A stretch of 64,000 nt of DNA from Neomicrococcus aestuarii (GTDB taxonomy: Bacteria > Actinomycetota > Actinomycetes > Actinomycetales > Micrococcaceae). Shown one piece after another: positions 9,200-16,981 of this stretch. Numbering within the stretch: position 1 is the first letter of the stretch; each line of letters opens with the position of its first letter. The stretch is from assembly GCF_014201135.1 (NCBI RefSeq), contig NZ_JACHDR010000001.1:2294001-2358000 (forward strand). The letters run 5' to 3'. The translations under genes were made by a program, and so were the position numbers. Below the pieces are notes generated by a model. It did no database searches. It was not told the origin of the DNA and worked only from the letters and a program-made list of their open reading frames with translations.

Positions 9200-9297
9200 C
9201 CATGTGAGGCCACTTCGCTACAACTCACCCCATGTGAGAACGCTTTTCGACGAGGAAATCGCGAAAAGTTGTAGCATTTTGGCCACGCATGGGGCGG
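9200..9297. repeat. Degenerate 30-bp tandem repeat plus inverted copy
   Basis: ATGTGAG begins at 9202 and 9232 (30-bp step), each followed by a loosely conserved tail; a third unit lies in inverse orientation (about 9262-9297, GTTGTAGC...GGCCACGCATGGGG). Unit one reads CCATGTGAGGCCACTTCGCT onward, ending CAACTCAC. Related units recur at 56,246. The segment also forms a CTTTTCG/CGAAAAG hairpin between two convergent genes, where it may end transcription. Confidence 0.7.
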
Positions 9298-9319
9298 TCA
9301 AGTGAGCCAGATGGCGCTC

Positions 9320-9811
9320 TCAGCGCTTGCGTGCAGCCTTTTCCGCTTTACGAGCAGCTTTACGCTGAGCTCGTGCTTCATCGACCTGAGGTTTGAAGAA
9401 GCGAATACTCGCTGGCAAGTACAGCAACACGACGCCCACCAGCAGGGCGATGGCGATCGGCATGAGTCGTGGGCCGCGGAAAAGCAACGGCAATCCGCCG
9501 ATGATGCCGAACGTCGTCAACATGATGCGGCCCTGCAATTGTCCCCGCCACAAACGCCATGCGCCGATTCCCAAAATGATCGTCAGCACGGACAGCAACA
9601 AGCCCAAACCGATGAAGCCCACGGGGCTCGTGGTGCCGGCGATGTCTGAATTCAGGAAAGACGCCACCGCGAAGGCGCCGCAGACCAGGGCGGCCGCCGT
9701 CCACCAGCCAACAGCCGCGCGGATCACGCCGGGGAGCCGCCGCGACGCCGATTTGGAGGCAGGCTGCGAAGAGGCGGAAGAGGGCTTCGATGTTTCGGAA
9801 GGGCGTGACAC
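9320..9811 (-). CDS. Small integral membrane protein
   Basis: A 163-residue protein with about four hydrophobic segments: AAVGWWTAAALVCGAFAVAS, VGFIGLGLLLSVLTIILGIG, MLTTFGIIGGLPLLF and LMPIAIALLVGVVLLYL. A Ser/Pro-rich cytoplasmic N-terminus and a very basic C-terminal helix (QRKAARKAEKAARKR) flank them. Start set at GTG 9811 because GGAAG lies just upstream and longer versions run into the divergent gene. No family recognised. Confidence 0.7.
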   Translation of the reverse strand: MSRPSETSKPSSASSQPASKSASRRLPGVIRAAVGWWTAAALVCGAFAVASFLNSDIAGTTSPVGFIGLGLLLSVLTIILGIGAWRLWRGQLQGRIMLTTFGIIGGLPLLFRGPRLMPIAIALLVGVVLLYLPASIRFFKPQVDEARAQRKAARKAEKAARKR

Positions 9812-9881
9812 TCTTCCAGCGTAGCCAATGCCGCTCGGTGTTAGGGGAGCGCATGTCCCGAAGGTTTCATAGAGTAGGTCT

Positions 9882-10535
9882 ATGGAATCTAGTGAAACCA
9901 TCACAACAGCTCGCGTCACGCATGTTTGCCGAGTCTTTCAGCTCCTCCCAGATCGCGGCACGGTGGGCGTCACGGCCATCGACAAGCGTTCGGTGGAGGG
10001 CAAAGTGAAGGTCGGCAAGTTGGGGCTCTATGCGGATGTTCAGGCCGATCGGGCTCACCATGGCGGTGACGAGCAGGCCGTTTACGCGTTCGCTGCCGAA
10101 GACGCCGCCGTGTGGGCGGCTGAGCTGGGTCGTGAGATTGCGCCCGGTGAATTCGGTGAGAACCTCCGGACTGAAGGGCTGGATGTCTCGAATGCCGTGA
10201 TTGGCACTCGCTGCGCCATCGGTTCGGCGGAATTTGAGGTCACCATTCCGCGTACCCCGTGCTCCACGTTCGCGCGACGCATGGGTGAAGACAACTGGGT
10301 GCAGCGATTCACTGACAACGGCAATACGGGCGCCTATTTGCGCGTCACGCGGAAGGGCAGCATTCAGGCTGGAGATGAGATCACAGTGACGTTTTTGCCT
10401 AGCCACGGAGTGAGTGTCAAGGATCTCTTTCGAGGGCCAACTCCCGCGCAGGCCCGGGCTCTACAGGACGCCGAGAAGGCTGGCGAGCTACAGCTCACAC
10501 CTAAAGTTGTGCGCGAAGTCCTCCGGGTGCTGTAG
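9882..10535 (+). CDS. MOSC domain protein (YiiM-like)
   Basis: A 217-residue MOSC protein. The conserved block HGGDEQAVYAFAAED, then GEFGENLRTEGLD, and the sulfur-carrying Cys in RTPCSTFARRMG are all present. MOSC proteins move sulfur or molybdenum-cofactor-linked groups, and YiiM relatives reduce N-hydroxylated substrates. Nothing nearby ties this copy to a partner. It is divergent from the membrane protein. Confidence 0.85.
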   Translation: MESSETITTARVTHVCRVFQLLPDRGTVGVTAIDKRSVEGKVKVGKLGLYADVQADRAHHGGDEQAVYAFAAEDAAVWAAELGREIAPGEFGENLRTEGLDVSNAVIGTRCAIGSAEFEVTIPRTPCSTFARRMGEDNWVQRFTDNGNTGAYLRVTRKGSIQAGDEITVTFLPSHGVSVKDLFRGPTPAQARALQDAEKAGELQLTPKVVREVLRVL

Positions 10536-10764
10536 CATAGAGTGTTCGCCGATTTCCGGAATTCCCCTCTTTTCTGCCCAGTATCTGAGGCAGAAGTACT
10601 TGTGCGTGTGTATAGCGCAGGTCAATAAAAAGTGAAGTCTTCACCCTTGGGTGGAGCGCCTGCGATGAGATATTCATAGGGGGAGCTGCCGGAGACGTGG
10701 TGTTTTTGTCCCATGTGAGCCGCAATAGCGCGGCCTCCCGCCCCCAATCTGTGAGGTTGAAATC

Positions 10765-13092
10765 TTGTCTACAGACATGCCCGAAAATAATTACGACGCC
10801 GCTACCACCGAAGCTGAAACCGCTTCCGTTGAGCAGGCCCCAGTAGAAGAAACCGCGACTGAGCAGGTTTCCGTGGAAGCGCCAGCCCAGGAAGTTCCAG
10901 TTCAAGAAGCTGCCTCCGAGCAGGCACCAGCCGCTCAGGATCGCACCGAATCCGCATCTGATGAGTCTTCTGAGAAGCGCTCCAAGAAGGATGCTCCTAA
11001 GGATGACGCGGAGGTCACGTTCGCTGACCTTGGCATCGACGGCCGCGTGCTGACCGCACTCTTGGAAGTTGGCTACGAGAAGCCAAGCCCCATTCAGGCA
11101 GCAACCATCCCACTCTTGCTCGAAGGCAATGACGTCGTGGGCCTCGCCCAGACCGGTACCGGTAAGACTGCCGCGTTCGCCGTTCCAGCGCTTTCCAAGA
11201 TGGCAGAACTTGCTGACATCAACGGTCCTAGCCGCGACACCCAGGTCCTCGTGTTGGCTCCAACCCGCGAGCTCGCGCTTCAGGTTGCCGAAGCTTTCAC
11301 TTCTTACGCACGTCACTTGGAAAACTTCACGGTTCTCCCGGTTTACGGTGGATCCCCCTACGGCCCACAGCTCTCCGGCCTTCGCCGTGGCGCACAGGTT
11401 GTTGTTGGTACCCCAGGTCGCGTGATTGACCACATTCAGAAGGGTTCTTTGGACCTTTCCAACCTTCAGTACGTCGTTCTTGACGAAGCAGACGAAATGC
11501 TTCGCATGGGCTTCGCTGAAGAAGTTGACCGCATTCTTGAGTCGACTCCCAAGGACAAGCAGGTTGCACTCTTCTCTGCCACGATGCCGAGCTCGATTCG
11601 CCGCATCGCTAAGCAGTACTTGCGTAACCCGCAAGAAGTTACGGTGAAGTCGCAGACCACCACCGGCAAGAACATTCGCCAGCGTTACGTTCAGGTAATG
11701 GGCCCTTACAAGCTCGATGCCATGACCCGTATCTTCGAAACCGAAGAGTTCGATGGCGTTATCACCTTCGTGCGCACCAAGATGGCTACCGAAGATCTCG
11801 CCGACAAGTTGAAGGCTCGCGGATTCCGCGCTGCCGCAATCAACGGTGACATCCCACAGCAGCAGCGTGAGCGCACGGTTGAGCAGTTGCGCGATGGCAA
11901 GATCGACATCCTCGTGGCAACGGACGTTGCTGCGCGTGGTCTTGACGTTGAGCGCATCAGCCACGTCATCAACTACGACATCCCTCACGACACCGAGTCC
12001 TACGTGCACCGCATTGGTCGCACGGGACGTGCCGGCCGTCAGGGTGACGCGATCCTCTTCATGACGCCACGCGAAAAGTACTTGTTGCGCGCCATCGAAA
12101 AGGCAACCCGCCAAGAAGTCGAGCACATGCGTCTTCCAAGCGTTGAAGCAGTCAACGATGTTCGCTTGAACAAGTTCGCTGAGCGCATCACGGAAACCAT
12201 CGAGTCTGAGGACTTGGGTGTCTTCCGCGAACTCGTGGAGAAGTACGAAGGTACTCACGATGTCACTGCAGCTGAAATCGCTGCAGCGTTGGCTCACATG
12301 GCACAGGGTGGTCGCCCACTCTTGCTCGCGGAAGAAATTCCAGCAGCACCTGCCAAGCAGGCTCGTGAAGGCCGCGATGGCCGCGACATGCGTGATGGCT
12401 TCGGTTCCCGTGGCCCATCCCGCGGTCGCTCCGAGGGTGGCGTTACCTACCGCATCTCTGTGGGTCGCCGTCAGCGCGTCTTGCCAGGCTCGATTGTTGG
12501 CGCTCTCGCTAACGAGGGTGGCATCCCATCCAGCGCTATCGGTGGCATCGACATTCGTGCGGATCACTCCCTCGTGGAGCTTCCAGCCGATCTTTCCCGC
12601 GAAACGCTTGATCGCTTGAGCAGCACGCGCATTGGTGGCCAGCTGATTCATCTTGAATTGGACAATGGTCGTCGCCCTGCACGTGATGACGACGGCGACC
12701 GTGGCGGCTTCCGTAAGGACCGCGGCGATCGTGGTGGCCGCGAAGGTGGCTACCGTGGCGGTCGTGAAGGTGGCGGTAGCCGTGGCGGTTTCGGTGGCGG
12801 CGGACGTTCTTCCGGTGGCTTCCGTAAGGACCGTGACGACCGTGGTGGCCGTAGCGGCGGCTTCGGTGGCGAGCGTTCCGATCGTGGTGGTTTCGGCGGA
12901 GACCGTGCTGAGCGCGGTGGCTTTGGCGCCGATCGTGGTGACCGTGGCGGCTTCGGTGGCGACCGCGCTGCAAGCGCTGATCGTCCAGAACGTGATTTTT
13001 CTGACAATCGTGAAGGTGGCTTCCGCAAGCCTCGTCACGGCGGAAAGACCTTCGGGGCGTCACGTCCAAACCGTGGTTTTCGCCGCGACTAA
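10765..13092 (+). CDS. deaD: DEAD-box ATP-dependent RNA helicase with DbpA and RGG tail
   Basis: A 775-residue RNA helicase. After an acidic Glu/Ala/Gln-rich leader (1-80) come the Q-motif region, AQTGTGKT (128-135), DEAD (about 240), SAT, and the C-domain HRIGRTGRAGR. A DbpA-type RNA-binding domain follows (about 550-640), then about 120 residues of Gly-Arg-Asp repeats (GGFGGDR, GGFRKDR). It likely unwinds rRNA/mRNA in ribosome assembly or cold. The TTG start sits 8 bases after GAGG. The 229-bp upstream gap is gene-free and may hold a long 5' leader. Confidence 0.93.
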   Translation: MSTDMPENNYDAATTEAETASVEQAPVEETATEQVSVEAPAQEVPVQEAASEQAPAAQDRTESASDESSEKRSKKDAPKDDAEVTFADLGIDGRVLTALLEVGYEKPSPIQAATIPLLLEGNDVVGLAQTGTGKTAAFAVPALSKMAELADINGPSRDTQVLVLAPTRELALQVAEAFTSYARHLENFTVLPVYGGSPYGPQLSGLRRGAQVVVGTPGRVIDHIQKGSLDLSNLQYVVLDEADEMLRMGFAEEVDRILESTPKDKQVALFSATMPSSIRRIAKQYLRNPQEVTVKSQTTTGKNIRQRYVQVMGPYKLDAMTRIFETEEFDGVITFVRTKMATEDLADKLKARGFRAAAINGDIPQQQRERTVEQLRDGKIDILVATDVAARGLDVERISHVINYDIPHDTESYVHRIGRTGRAGRQGDAILFMTPREKYLLRAIEKATRQEVEHMRLPSVEAVNDVRLNKFAERITETIESEDLGVFRELVEKYEGTHDVTAAEIAAALAHMAQGGRPLLLAEEIPAAPAKQAREGRDGRDMRDGFGSRGPSRGRSEGGVTYRISVGRRQRVLPGSIVGALANEGGIPSSAIGGIDIRADHSLVELPADLSRETLDRLSSTRIGGQLIHLELDNGRRPARDDDGDRGGFRKDRGDRGGREGGYRGGREGGGSRGGFGGGGRSSGGFRKDRDDRGGRSGGFGGERSDRGGFGGDRAERGGFGADRGDRGGFGGDRAASADRPERDFSDNREGGFRKPRHGGKTFGASRPNRGFRRD

Positions 13093-13121
13093 GCCTAAAA
13101 ATAAGGCTTCCGAAGCGATTT

Positions 13122-13149
13122 GAGTGGTGTGTGTGAGCACACACCACTC
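13122..13149 (+). terminator. Strong hairpin after helicase gene
   Basis: A perfect 12-bp stem GAGTGGTGTGTG / CACACACCACTC closes a TGAG loop 30 bases after the helicase stop. There is no clear T-run, so it may act as a Rho-dependent end or as 3'-end protection. Confidence 0.55.
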
Positions 13150-13194
13150 TCGATTTCGGATTTGAGGAGAACTTCGGTAGAATTTTTCCTCGTT

Positions 13195-13266
13195 GCCCCC
13201 CTAGCTCAGTGGTAGAGCGCAGTCTTGGTAAGACTGAGGTCACGGGATCGATTCCCGTGGGGGGCT
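13195..13266 (+). tRNA. tRNA-Thr(GGT)
   Basis: Cloverleaf complete: acceptor GCCCCCC/GGGGGGC, D arm GCTC...GAGC, anticodon stem CAGTC/GACTG with loop TTGGTAA (anticodon GGT), and T arm ACGGG/CCCGT. CCA is not encoded. Confidence 0.96.
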
Positions 13267-13324
13267 CTGAATGAAGGCCCACAATGCACCTGCAAAATGG
13301 CGCGGCGTGGGCGTCTTCATTCGT

Positions 13325-13398
13325 GGCGGTGTAGCTCAGCTGGTTAGAGCGCACGACTCATAATCGTGAGGTCGCGGGATCGAGTCCCGCCACCGCTA
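13325..13398 (+). tRNA. tRNA-Met(CAT), prophage attachment gene
   Basis: Cloverleaf with acceptor GGCGGTG/CACCGCT (first pair G-U), D arm GCTC...GAGC, anticodon stem CACGA/TCGTG with loop CTCATAA (anticodon CAT), and T arm GCGGG/CCCGC. The 5' part is host sequence, while bases from 13349 onward are now supplied by the prophage copy of the att repeat, so the tRNA remains intact. An elongator tRNA-Met is likelier than an initiator because pair 1-72 is present; tRNA-Ile2 (lysidine) is not excluded. Confidence 0.93.
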
Positions 13399-13400
13399 CC
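13349..13400 (+). repeat. attL core
   Basis: These 52 bases, from GCGCACGACTC in the anticodon stem to the 3' end of the tRNA plus CC, are identical to 55948-55999. A tRNA 3' end duplicated at both ends of a phage-like segment with an integrase beside one copy is the standard outcome of tyrosine-integrase insertion. Confidence 0.95.
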
Positions 13401-13409
13401 CCTAAAAAA

Positions 13410-13443
13410 CCCCTAGATCACAACGATCTGGGGGTCTTTTTTT
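13410..13443 (+). terminator. Terminator after tRNA-Met
   Basis: Stem CCCCTAGATC / GATCTGGGGG (one G-T pair), loop ACAAC, then TCTTTTTTT. Being inside attL it is phage DNA that ends host tRNA transcription and shields the prophage. Confidence 0.85.
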
Positions 13444-13470
13444 GTCTAAATTTTCAGGCAGAAAGTGGCT

Positions 13471-13494
13471 AGGTGTACCCATAGGTGTACCCAT
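13471..13494 (+). promoter_or_regulatory. Integrase arm-type sites, left arm (candidate)
   Basis: Two abutting copies of the 12-mer AGGTGTACCCAT (13471-13482, 13483-13494). The same pair, same orientation, occurs at 55837-55860 next to the integrase. Paired short repeats on both sides of an att core are what lambda-type integrases bind with their N-terminal domain. Confidence 0.7.
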
Positions 13495-13611
13495 TCGCAA
13501 AAAGTATGTGAGCCTACGCTATCCCTCTACATCGCAAGCTATCGAAATAATGTTCTAAATGACAGTGCCGCAAAGTAGGCTTTCGGAATATCGCCTACCC
13601 GAGGGGGACTC

Positions 13612-13782
13612 GTGTCGCCAATGGAAGTATTGAGCACCACGCCAAACGAGGAGAGCGCCACCTCCTTAGAAGTGACGCTCTCCAAGTTGACCGCAACCGA
13701 TGTTGCGGCGATATCACTTGCTACCGGAGTCTGCCCTAGTGAACTCTTCAATAGCATTTCGCAGCACTTCGCCAGGATCTAA
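13612..13782 (+). CDS. Possible small protein, antisense to repressor end
   Basis: A 56-residue frame starting at GTG with GAGGGGG 7 bases upstream. The translation (MEVLSTTPNEESATSLEVTL, then DVAAISLATGVCPSELF) has ordinary composition, but it overlaps the 3' end of the repressor on the other strand by 69 bases. It could equally be a chance frame. Confidence 0.3.
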   Translation: MSPMEVLSTTPNEESATSLEVTLSKLTATDVAAISLATGVCPSELFNSISQHFARI

Positions 13783-13971
13783 TCCCACCTCCTTGCAAAT
13801 GAGTGCAAAGAGCGGTGCTGGGATATCCCGTTTGCCGTTGACATAGCGGCTCAGTGAGCCGATGCCTATATTGGTGCGCTCCGAGATTCCCTGCATTGAC
13901 ATGCCACGCCCCTTGATCCTTGCGAACAATTGGTTCGCTATGGATTGGGATAGCGGATTGTTTATATCCAT
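13714..13971 (-). CDS. Phage immunity repressor (XRE/CI-like HTH)
   Basis: An 85-residue protein carrying one HTH_XRE domain: GMSMQGISERTNIGIGSLSRYVNGKRDIPA (about 23-52). Its position at the left end, divergent from a second HTH gene with palindromes between them, fits the lysogeny repressor. It lacks a CI-type C-terminal cleavage domain, so induction by RecA self-cleavage is not expected. The start codon lies inside one operator-like palindrome, and no Shine-Dalgarno is visible. Confidence 0.8.
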   Translation of the reverse strand: MDINNPLSQSIANQLFARIKGRGMSMQGISERTNIGIGSLSRYVNGKRDIPAPLFALICKEVGLDPGEVLRNAIEEFTRADSGSK

Positions 13972-14073
13972 ATGGACACACTAGCACCATTTTGGGCGTG
14001 CGCGCGACCAGCCGGGAAAATCTTTTGAATACGTCCATATGGACTTGCACGCGTCCAAATGGTCGTGTACTGT
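13966..14073. promoter_or_regulatory. Divergent switch region: three operator palindromes and early promoter
   Basis: Palindromes ATCCATATGGAC (13966-13977), GTCCATATGGAC (14033-14044) and GTCCAAATGGTC (14053-14064). Rightward promoter: TTGCAC (14045-14050), 17-bp spacer, TACTGT (14068-14073). One site abuts the -35 and one fills the spacer, 20 bp apart, so bound repressor would block transcription. The third covers the repressor start, suggesting autoregulation. Confidence 0.7.
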
Positions 14074-14080
14074 CGTAATC

Positions 14081-14314
14081 ATGATCAACGAAACAGCCCA
14101 GAGAGTCGCCAAGGCGATCAAGAAGCGTGAAGGCGCAACCGTCTACGGAGTCGCTAAAGAGACCGGGATTCCGCGCACCACGCTAATCCGTAAGCTAGCT
14201 GGCGGTACAGACTTCACCGTGTATGAGCTTGCCCGCATTGCAATTGCCCTCGATGTAGACCCAAACAGCCTCTTGCCTAAAGAGTTCAAGACTGAGCACA
14301 GGAGTGCGGCCTAA
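14081..14314 (+). CDS. Cro-like HTH protein
   Basis: A 77-residue protein with an HTH: TVYGVAKETGIPRTTLIRKL (about 20-40), followed by DFTVYELARIAIALDVDPNSLL, typical of phage XRE/Cro regulators. The ATG lies 7 bases after the -10 TACTGT and has no Shine-Dalgarno, so the mRNA is probably leaderless. As first gene of the rightward operon it likely antagonises the repressor. Confidence 0.75.
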   Translation: MINETAQRVAKAIKKREGATVYGVAKETGIPRTTLIRKLAGGTDFTVYELARIAIALDVDPNSLLPKEFKTEHRSAA

Positions 14315-14502
14315 TGGAAAAGGCCGCCTACACCGTTCAGGAAGCCGCCGCCGCGTATGGCGTGAGTGCCGATGTTATCCGCGCTCATATCCGCGCTAAC
14401 CGGCTCGTGGCGAAGTATCCCACCTCGCGTCCAGTACTCGGAGCGCAGGAACTCCAAGAGTGGTTTGAAGCCCTCCCGTCTGAATACGACTCAGACAACT
14501 AG
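14314..14502 (+). CDS. Excisionase-like MerR-type HTH protein
   Basis: A 62-residue DNA-binding protein (YTVQEAAAAYGVSADVIRAH, then NRLVAKYPTSRPVLGAQELQEWF) with the winged-helix pattern of Xis/helix-turn-helix_17 proteins. Its ATG overlaps the stop of the Cro-like gene (TAATG). It may be the excision factor or another early regulator; distance from the integrase does not exclude Xis since the two ends join in the circle. Confidence 0.65.
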   Translation: MEKAAYTVQEAAAAYGVSADVIRAHIRANRLVAKYPTSRPVLGAQELQEWFEALPSEYDSDN

Positions 14503-14571
14503 CCGACATCCGGCACCCACCAAGTAACACCCTCTTTCTTTTCGGAGACTGAGTTTCATAGGGAGAACTCT

Positions 14572-14847
14572 GTGTTTTTTAGGTTTGTAGATAAGTCGGC
14601 AACCAAGGCCGAGATTCGCGATGCGCTCTTGGATATTGCATCTGCGAACGGCGAGCCATTATCCAAGGCGCGGGCGCACAATCTCGCAACCAACTTCAAG
14701 AAAGGTCACTACGACCCGGACTTGATGCGCATTATCGGCTATTCGGATCCAGTTGGCGAAGAAGCTGTCGCCTGTGCAGATGCTGGCCAACCATGGCACA
14801 AGCTCTGCCACAACTGCGAAGCCGCAAATGAGCAGGTGGCGGCATGA
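14572..14847 (+). CDS. Phage early hypothetical protein
   Basis: 91 residues, GTG start with AGGGAG upstream. Mostly helical (KAEIRDALLDIASANGEPLS, then HNLATNFKKGHYDPDLMRII) with a C-terminal CADAGQPWHKLCHNCE that could bind a metal. It overlaps the following HNH gene by 4 bases. No family recognised. Confidence 0.6.
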   Translation: MFFRFVDKSATKAEIRDALLDIASANGEPLSKARAHNLATNFKKGHYDPDLMRIIGYSDPVGEEAVACADAGQPWHKLCHNCEAANEQVAA

Positions 14848-15221
14848 CTTACGCCAAGGAATATCACCGCGAGTACATGCGCAACTGGGCGCGGAAGAAT
14901 CGCGCCGAGTTTATGGCGGGCAAGTCGTGCGTCAAATGCGGATCCACTCAATCGCTCGAAGTTGACCACATCGACCCGAGCGAGAAGGTGACTCACCGCA
15001 TCTGGTCAGGCGGCAAGGCATTCCGTGAGGCTGAGTTAGCCAAGTGCCAAGTGCTCTGCGCTGAATGCCATAAGGAAAAGACTCAGCAACAGCGCGGACT
15101 GTTCCCATGCGGGACGGGGGCGGCCTACAAGCGCGGGTGTCGCTGCGAAGAATGCCGAGAAGCAAAGCGCATCGAGCGAGCCGCAAGTAAGGCTCGCCTT
15201 GAACGAAAGGCCGCAGCATGA
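14844..15221 (+). CDS. HNH endonuclease-like protein
   Basis: 125 residues with CVKCG, then LEVDHIDPSEK, then VLCAECHKEKT: two Cys pairs around a DH...H core (an HNH/McrA-like zinc nuclease fold). A second CRCEECREAK segment near the C-terminus adds another possible zinc site. Encoded in the early operon rather than next to terminase, so a homing or host-DNA role is as likely as packaging. Confidence 0.75.
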   Translation: MTYAKEYHREYMRNWARKNRAEFMAGKSCVKCGSTQSLEVDHIDPSEKVTHRIWSGGKAFREAELAKCQVLCAECHKEKTQQQRGLFPCGTGAAYKRGCRCEECREAKRIERAASKARLERKAAA

Positions 15222-15319
15222 ACCCCACCGACTACCCACCTCTATCCCACGTCCTCGCTGGCGTGGGTTTCGTTTTTATCATCATTCTCGCGCCGTGCAT
15301 CGCGGCGTGGGCACTCTGA
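15218..15319 (+). CDS. Tiny membrane protein
   Basis: 33 residues (MNPTDYPPLSHVLAGVGFVF, then IIILAPCIAAWAL) with a single transmembrane helix. Its ATGA start overlaps the HNH stop, a coupling pattern repeated throughout this operon, which argues that it is translated. Confidence 0.55.
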   Translation: MNPTDYPPLSHVLAGVGFVFIIILAPCIAAWAL

Positions 15320-15330
15320 AAGGAAAAGAA

Positions 15331-15744
15331 GTGATAGAAAAACAGATTCTTCTATCAGATGCGCGAGTATCTGACAGAATCCGGCGCGAGTATGAAGTCT
15401 TTGGCGTGGAGATGACGGCTACCGGAATCGTTCAGCATGTCGATAGCGAAAAGGTCTACGTCGGCAATTCTGAGGACGACAGCCTCCGTTGGTTCTTTGA
15501 TGACTATGCCGAGGCGACCACTTTCTACCTCGTCCACCGTCCAGCCCCACCGCTGCCGACTGAGCCAGGTTCACGCATCAAGGTGACGAAGATCATCTTC
15601 GATACTGGCGAATGGCTTGCGAGGCTCGGTGCTAATGGGACATGGAGCCTCTTCGACCTAACTAGAGAAGCCGATGTGCTCTGGGCGGCCCCGCATCACA
15701 TCGAAGAGTGGCACCACATCGAAATCTTCGAGGTGACCCCGTGA
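15331..15744 (+). CDS. Orphan phage protein, LPTEPGS family copy 1
   Basis: 137 residues from GTG 15331 (AAAGGA 6 bases upstream). It shares with the next gene and with that at 25,872 a pattern of IRREY, a central beta segment, FYLVHRPAPPLPTEPGSRIK and a final W...LDLT...EEWHHIEIFEV. Composition suggests a small beta-barrel. Function unknown. Confidence 0.65.
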   Translation: MIEKQILLSDARVSDRIRREYEVFGVEMTATGIVQHVDSEKVYVGNSEDDSLRWFFDDYAEATTFYLVHRPAPPLPTEPGSRIKVTKIIFDTGEWLARLGANGTWSLFDLTREADVLWAAPHHIEEWHHIEIFEVTP

Positions 15745-16133
15745 GCGAGCGCGAAATTGAGTTCAAGGACATCCGTGTTGGCGATACGATCCGGCGTGAA
15801 TGGGTGCGTCGCAAGGTGGAGTGGACGTCCAAGGGTGAGATTACGGCGGTTCACGCTGACGACCTCTGCGTTGAGGTCGAAGGGGAAGGTTTGTGGTGCC
15901 AGAGGGACGGCAAAACCTACATCCTCGTCAACCGCCCAACCCCGAAGCTGCCAACCGAGCCGGGTTCAGTGATCATCGCGACCAAGGTTCGCGGGGTTGA
16001 GGGCAAGTGGCGAATGATGCTCGCCATGTATGAAGTGTGGCTTTCACCTGAGCGCATCAACGACACCCAATGGCACACCGACGACAATATCCAAGAGTGG
16101 ACCCTCGCTGAGGTATTCGAGGTGACCCCGTGA
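15741..16133 (+). CDS. Orphan phage protein, LPTEPGS family copy 2
   Basis: 130 residues; GTGA start overlaps the stop of copy 1. It has RVGDTIRREWVRRKVEW, VNRPTPKLPTEPGSVI and a C-terminus EWTLAEVFEVTP almost identical in layout to copy 1, so the two arose by tandem duplication. Function unknown. Confidence 0.65.
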   Translation: MSEREIEFKDIRVGDTIRREWVRRKVEWTSKGEITAVHADDLCVEVEGEGLWCQRDGKTYILVNRPTPKLPTEPGSVIIATKVRGVEGKWRMMLAMYEVWLSPERINDTQWHTDDNIQEWTLAEVFEVTP

Positions 16134-16981
16134 GCTCCATACCAAAGGAAACTAGCGAAACCTTCGGTATGGCCACGGTTACCAAAGGTTTGAGCAACAC
16201 GTCATATCATGCGAACCCCGCGCTGGGTAGCTCAAGCATCAAGACGTTGGCGACTCGAACCCCAGCGCATTATCTGTATGAGTCGCATAATCAAACGCAC
16301 TCGACAACGTTTGATATCGGGACGGCGGCGCACTCGCTAATCCTGGAGAATGACACCTCAAAGTTTGAGGTCATTGACGCGCCAAACTGGCTATCCAAGG
16401 CGGCCAAGGAAGCGCGCCAAGCGGCTTACGCTGAGGGCCTCGTGCCGCTGCTAACGAAAGAGTTTGAAGCGGTCAAAGCCATGCGCAGTTCAGTGATGAC
16501 GCACCCACTCGCACGAAACGCGTTCATTGGTCACGAGCCGGAAGTTTCCATCTTCTGGGAACACGAGACGGGAACGAGGCTCAAGTGCCGACCTGACGCG
16601 CTCCACGTCGGCGGCAAGCGGGGCAACCTGATCGTTGACCTCAAGACGACGGTGAGCGCCGCTCCGGACGACTTCGCTTCATCGGCGGCAAGGTATGGCT
16701 ACCACTTGCAACAAGCCCACTACACGGCGGGCGTCAAGGCGGCTTACGGCGAGGACTTCACGTTCTTGTTCGTGACAGTCGAGAAAGAACCCCCGTACCT
16801 ACCGAATGTCCACCAGATTCACAGCACGGACGTGGCGCGCGGCGCTGAGCTAGTAGAGCGCGGAATCCGCGTCTACAACGAATGCACCAAGACCGGCGTA
16901 TGGCCGGGCTACCTAATCGGGAAGCCCCTGGAATTGCCACGCTGGAGTTTCTACAAGGAAGAGGAGTTGCTAGAACGATGA
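16130..16981 (+). CDS. RecE/exonuclease VIII-type PD-(D/E)XK nuclease
   Basis: 283 residues. The N-terminal part with YHANPALGSSSIKTLATRTP and FDIGTAAHSLIL matches phage exodeoxyribonuclease VIII-like proteins. The catalytic core is CRPDALHV (Asp156) then LIVDLKTT (Asp170, Lys172). It should degrade one strand of phage DNA ends to feed the annealing protein encoded directly downstream (ATGA overlap). Start at GTG 16130 couples it to the previous gene; ATG 16169 is possible. Confidence 0.85.
   Translation: MSSIPKETSETFGMATVTKGLSNTSYHANPALGSSSIKTLATRTPAHYLYESHNQTHSTTFDIGTAAHSLILENDTSKFEVIDAPNWLSKAAKEARQAAYAEGLVPLLTKEFEAVKAMRSSVMTHPLARNAFIGHEPEVSIFWEHETGTRLKCRPDALHVGGKRGNLIVDLKTTVSAAPDDFASSAARYGYHLQQAHYTAGVKAAYGEDFTFLFVTVEKEPPYLPNVHQIHSTDVARGAELVERGIRVYNECTKTGVWPGYLIGKPLELPRWSFYKEEELLER

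Noticed and set aside
7990-9228. 412-codon minus-strand ORF
   Set aside because: Antisense shadow of cystathionine gamma-synthase.
10501-13038. 845-codon minus-strand ORF
   Set aside because: Antisense to the RNA helicase; Ala/Thr repeat-rich translation is the mirror of its codon bias, with no domain.
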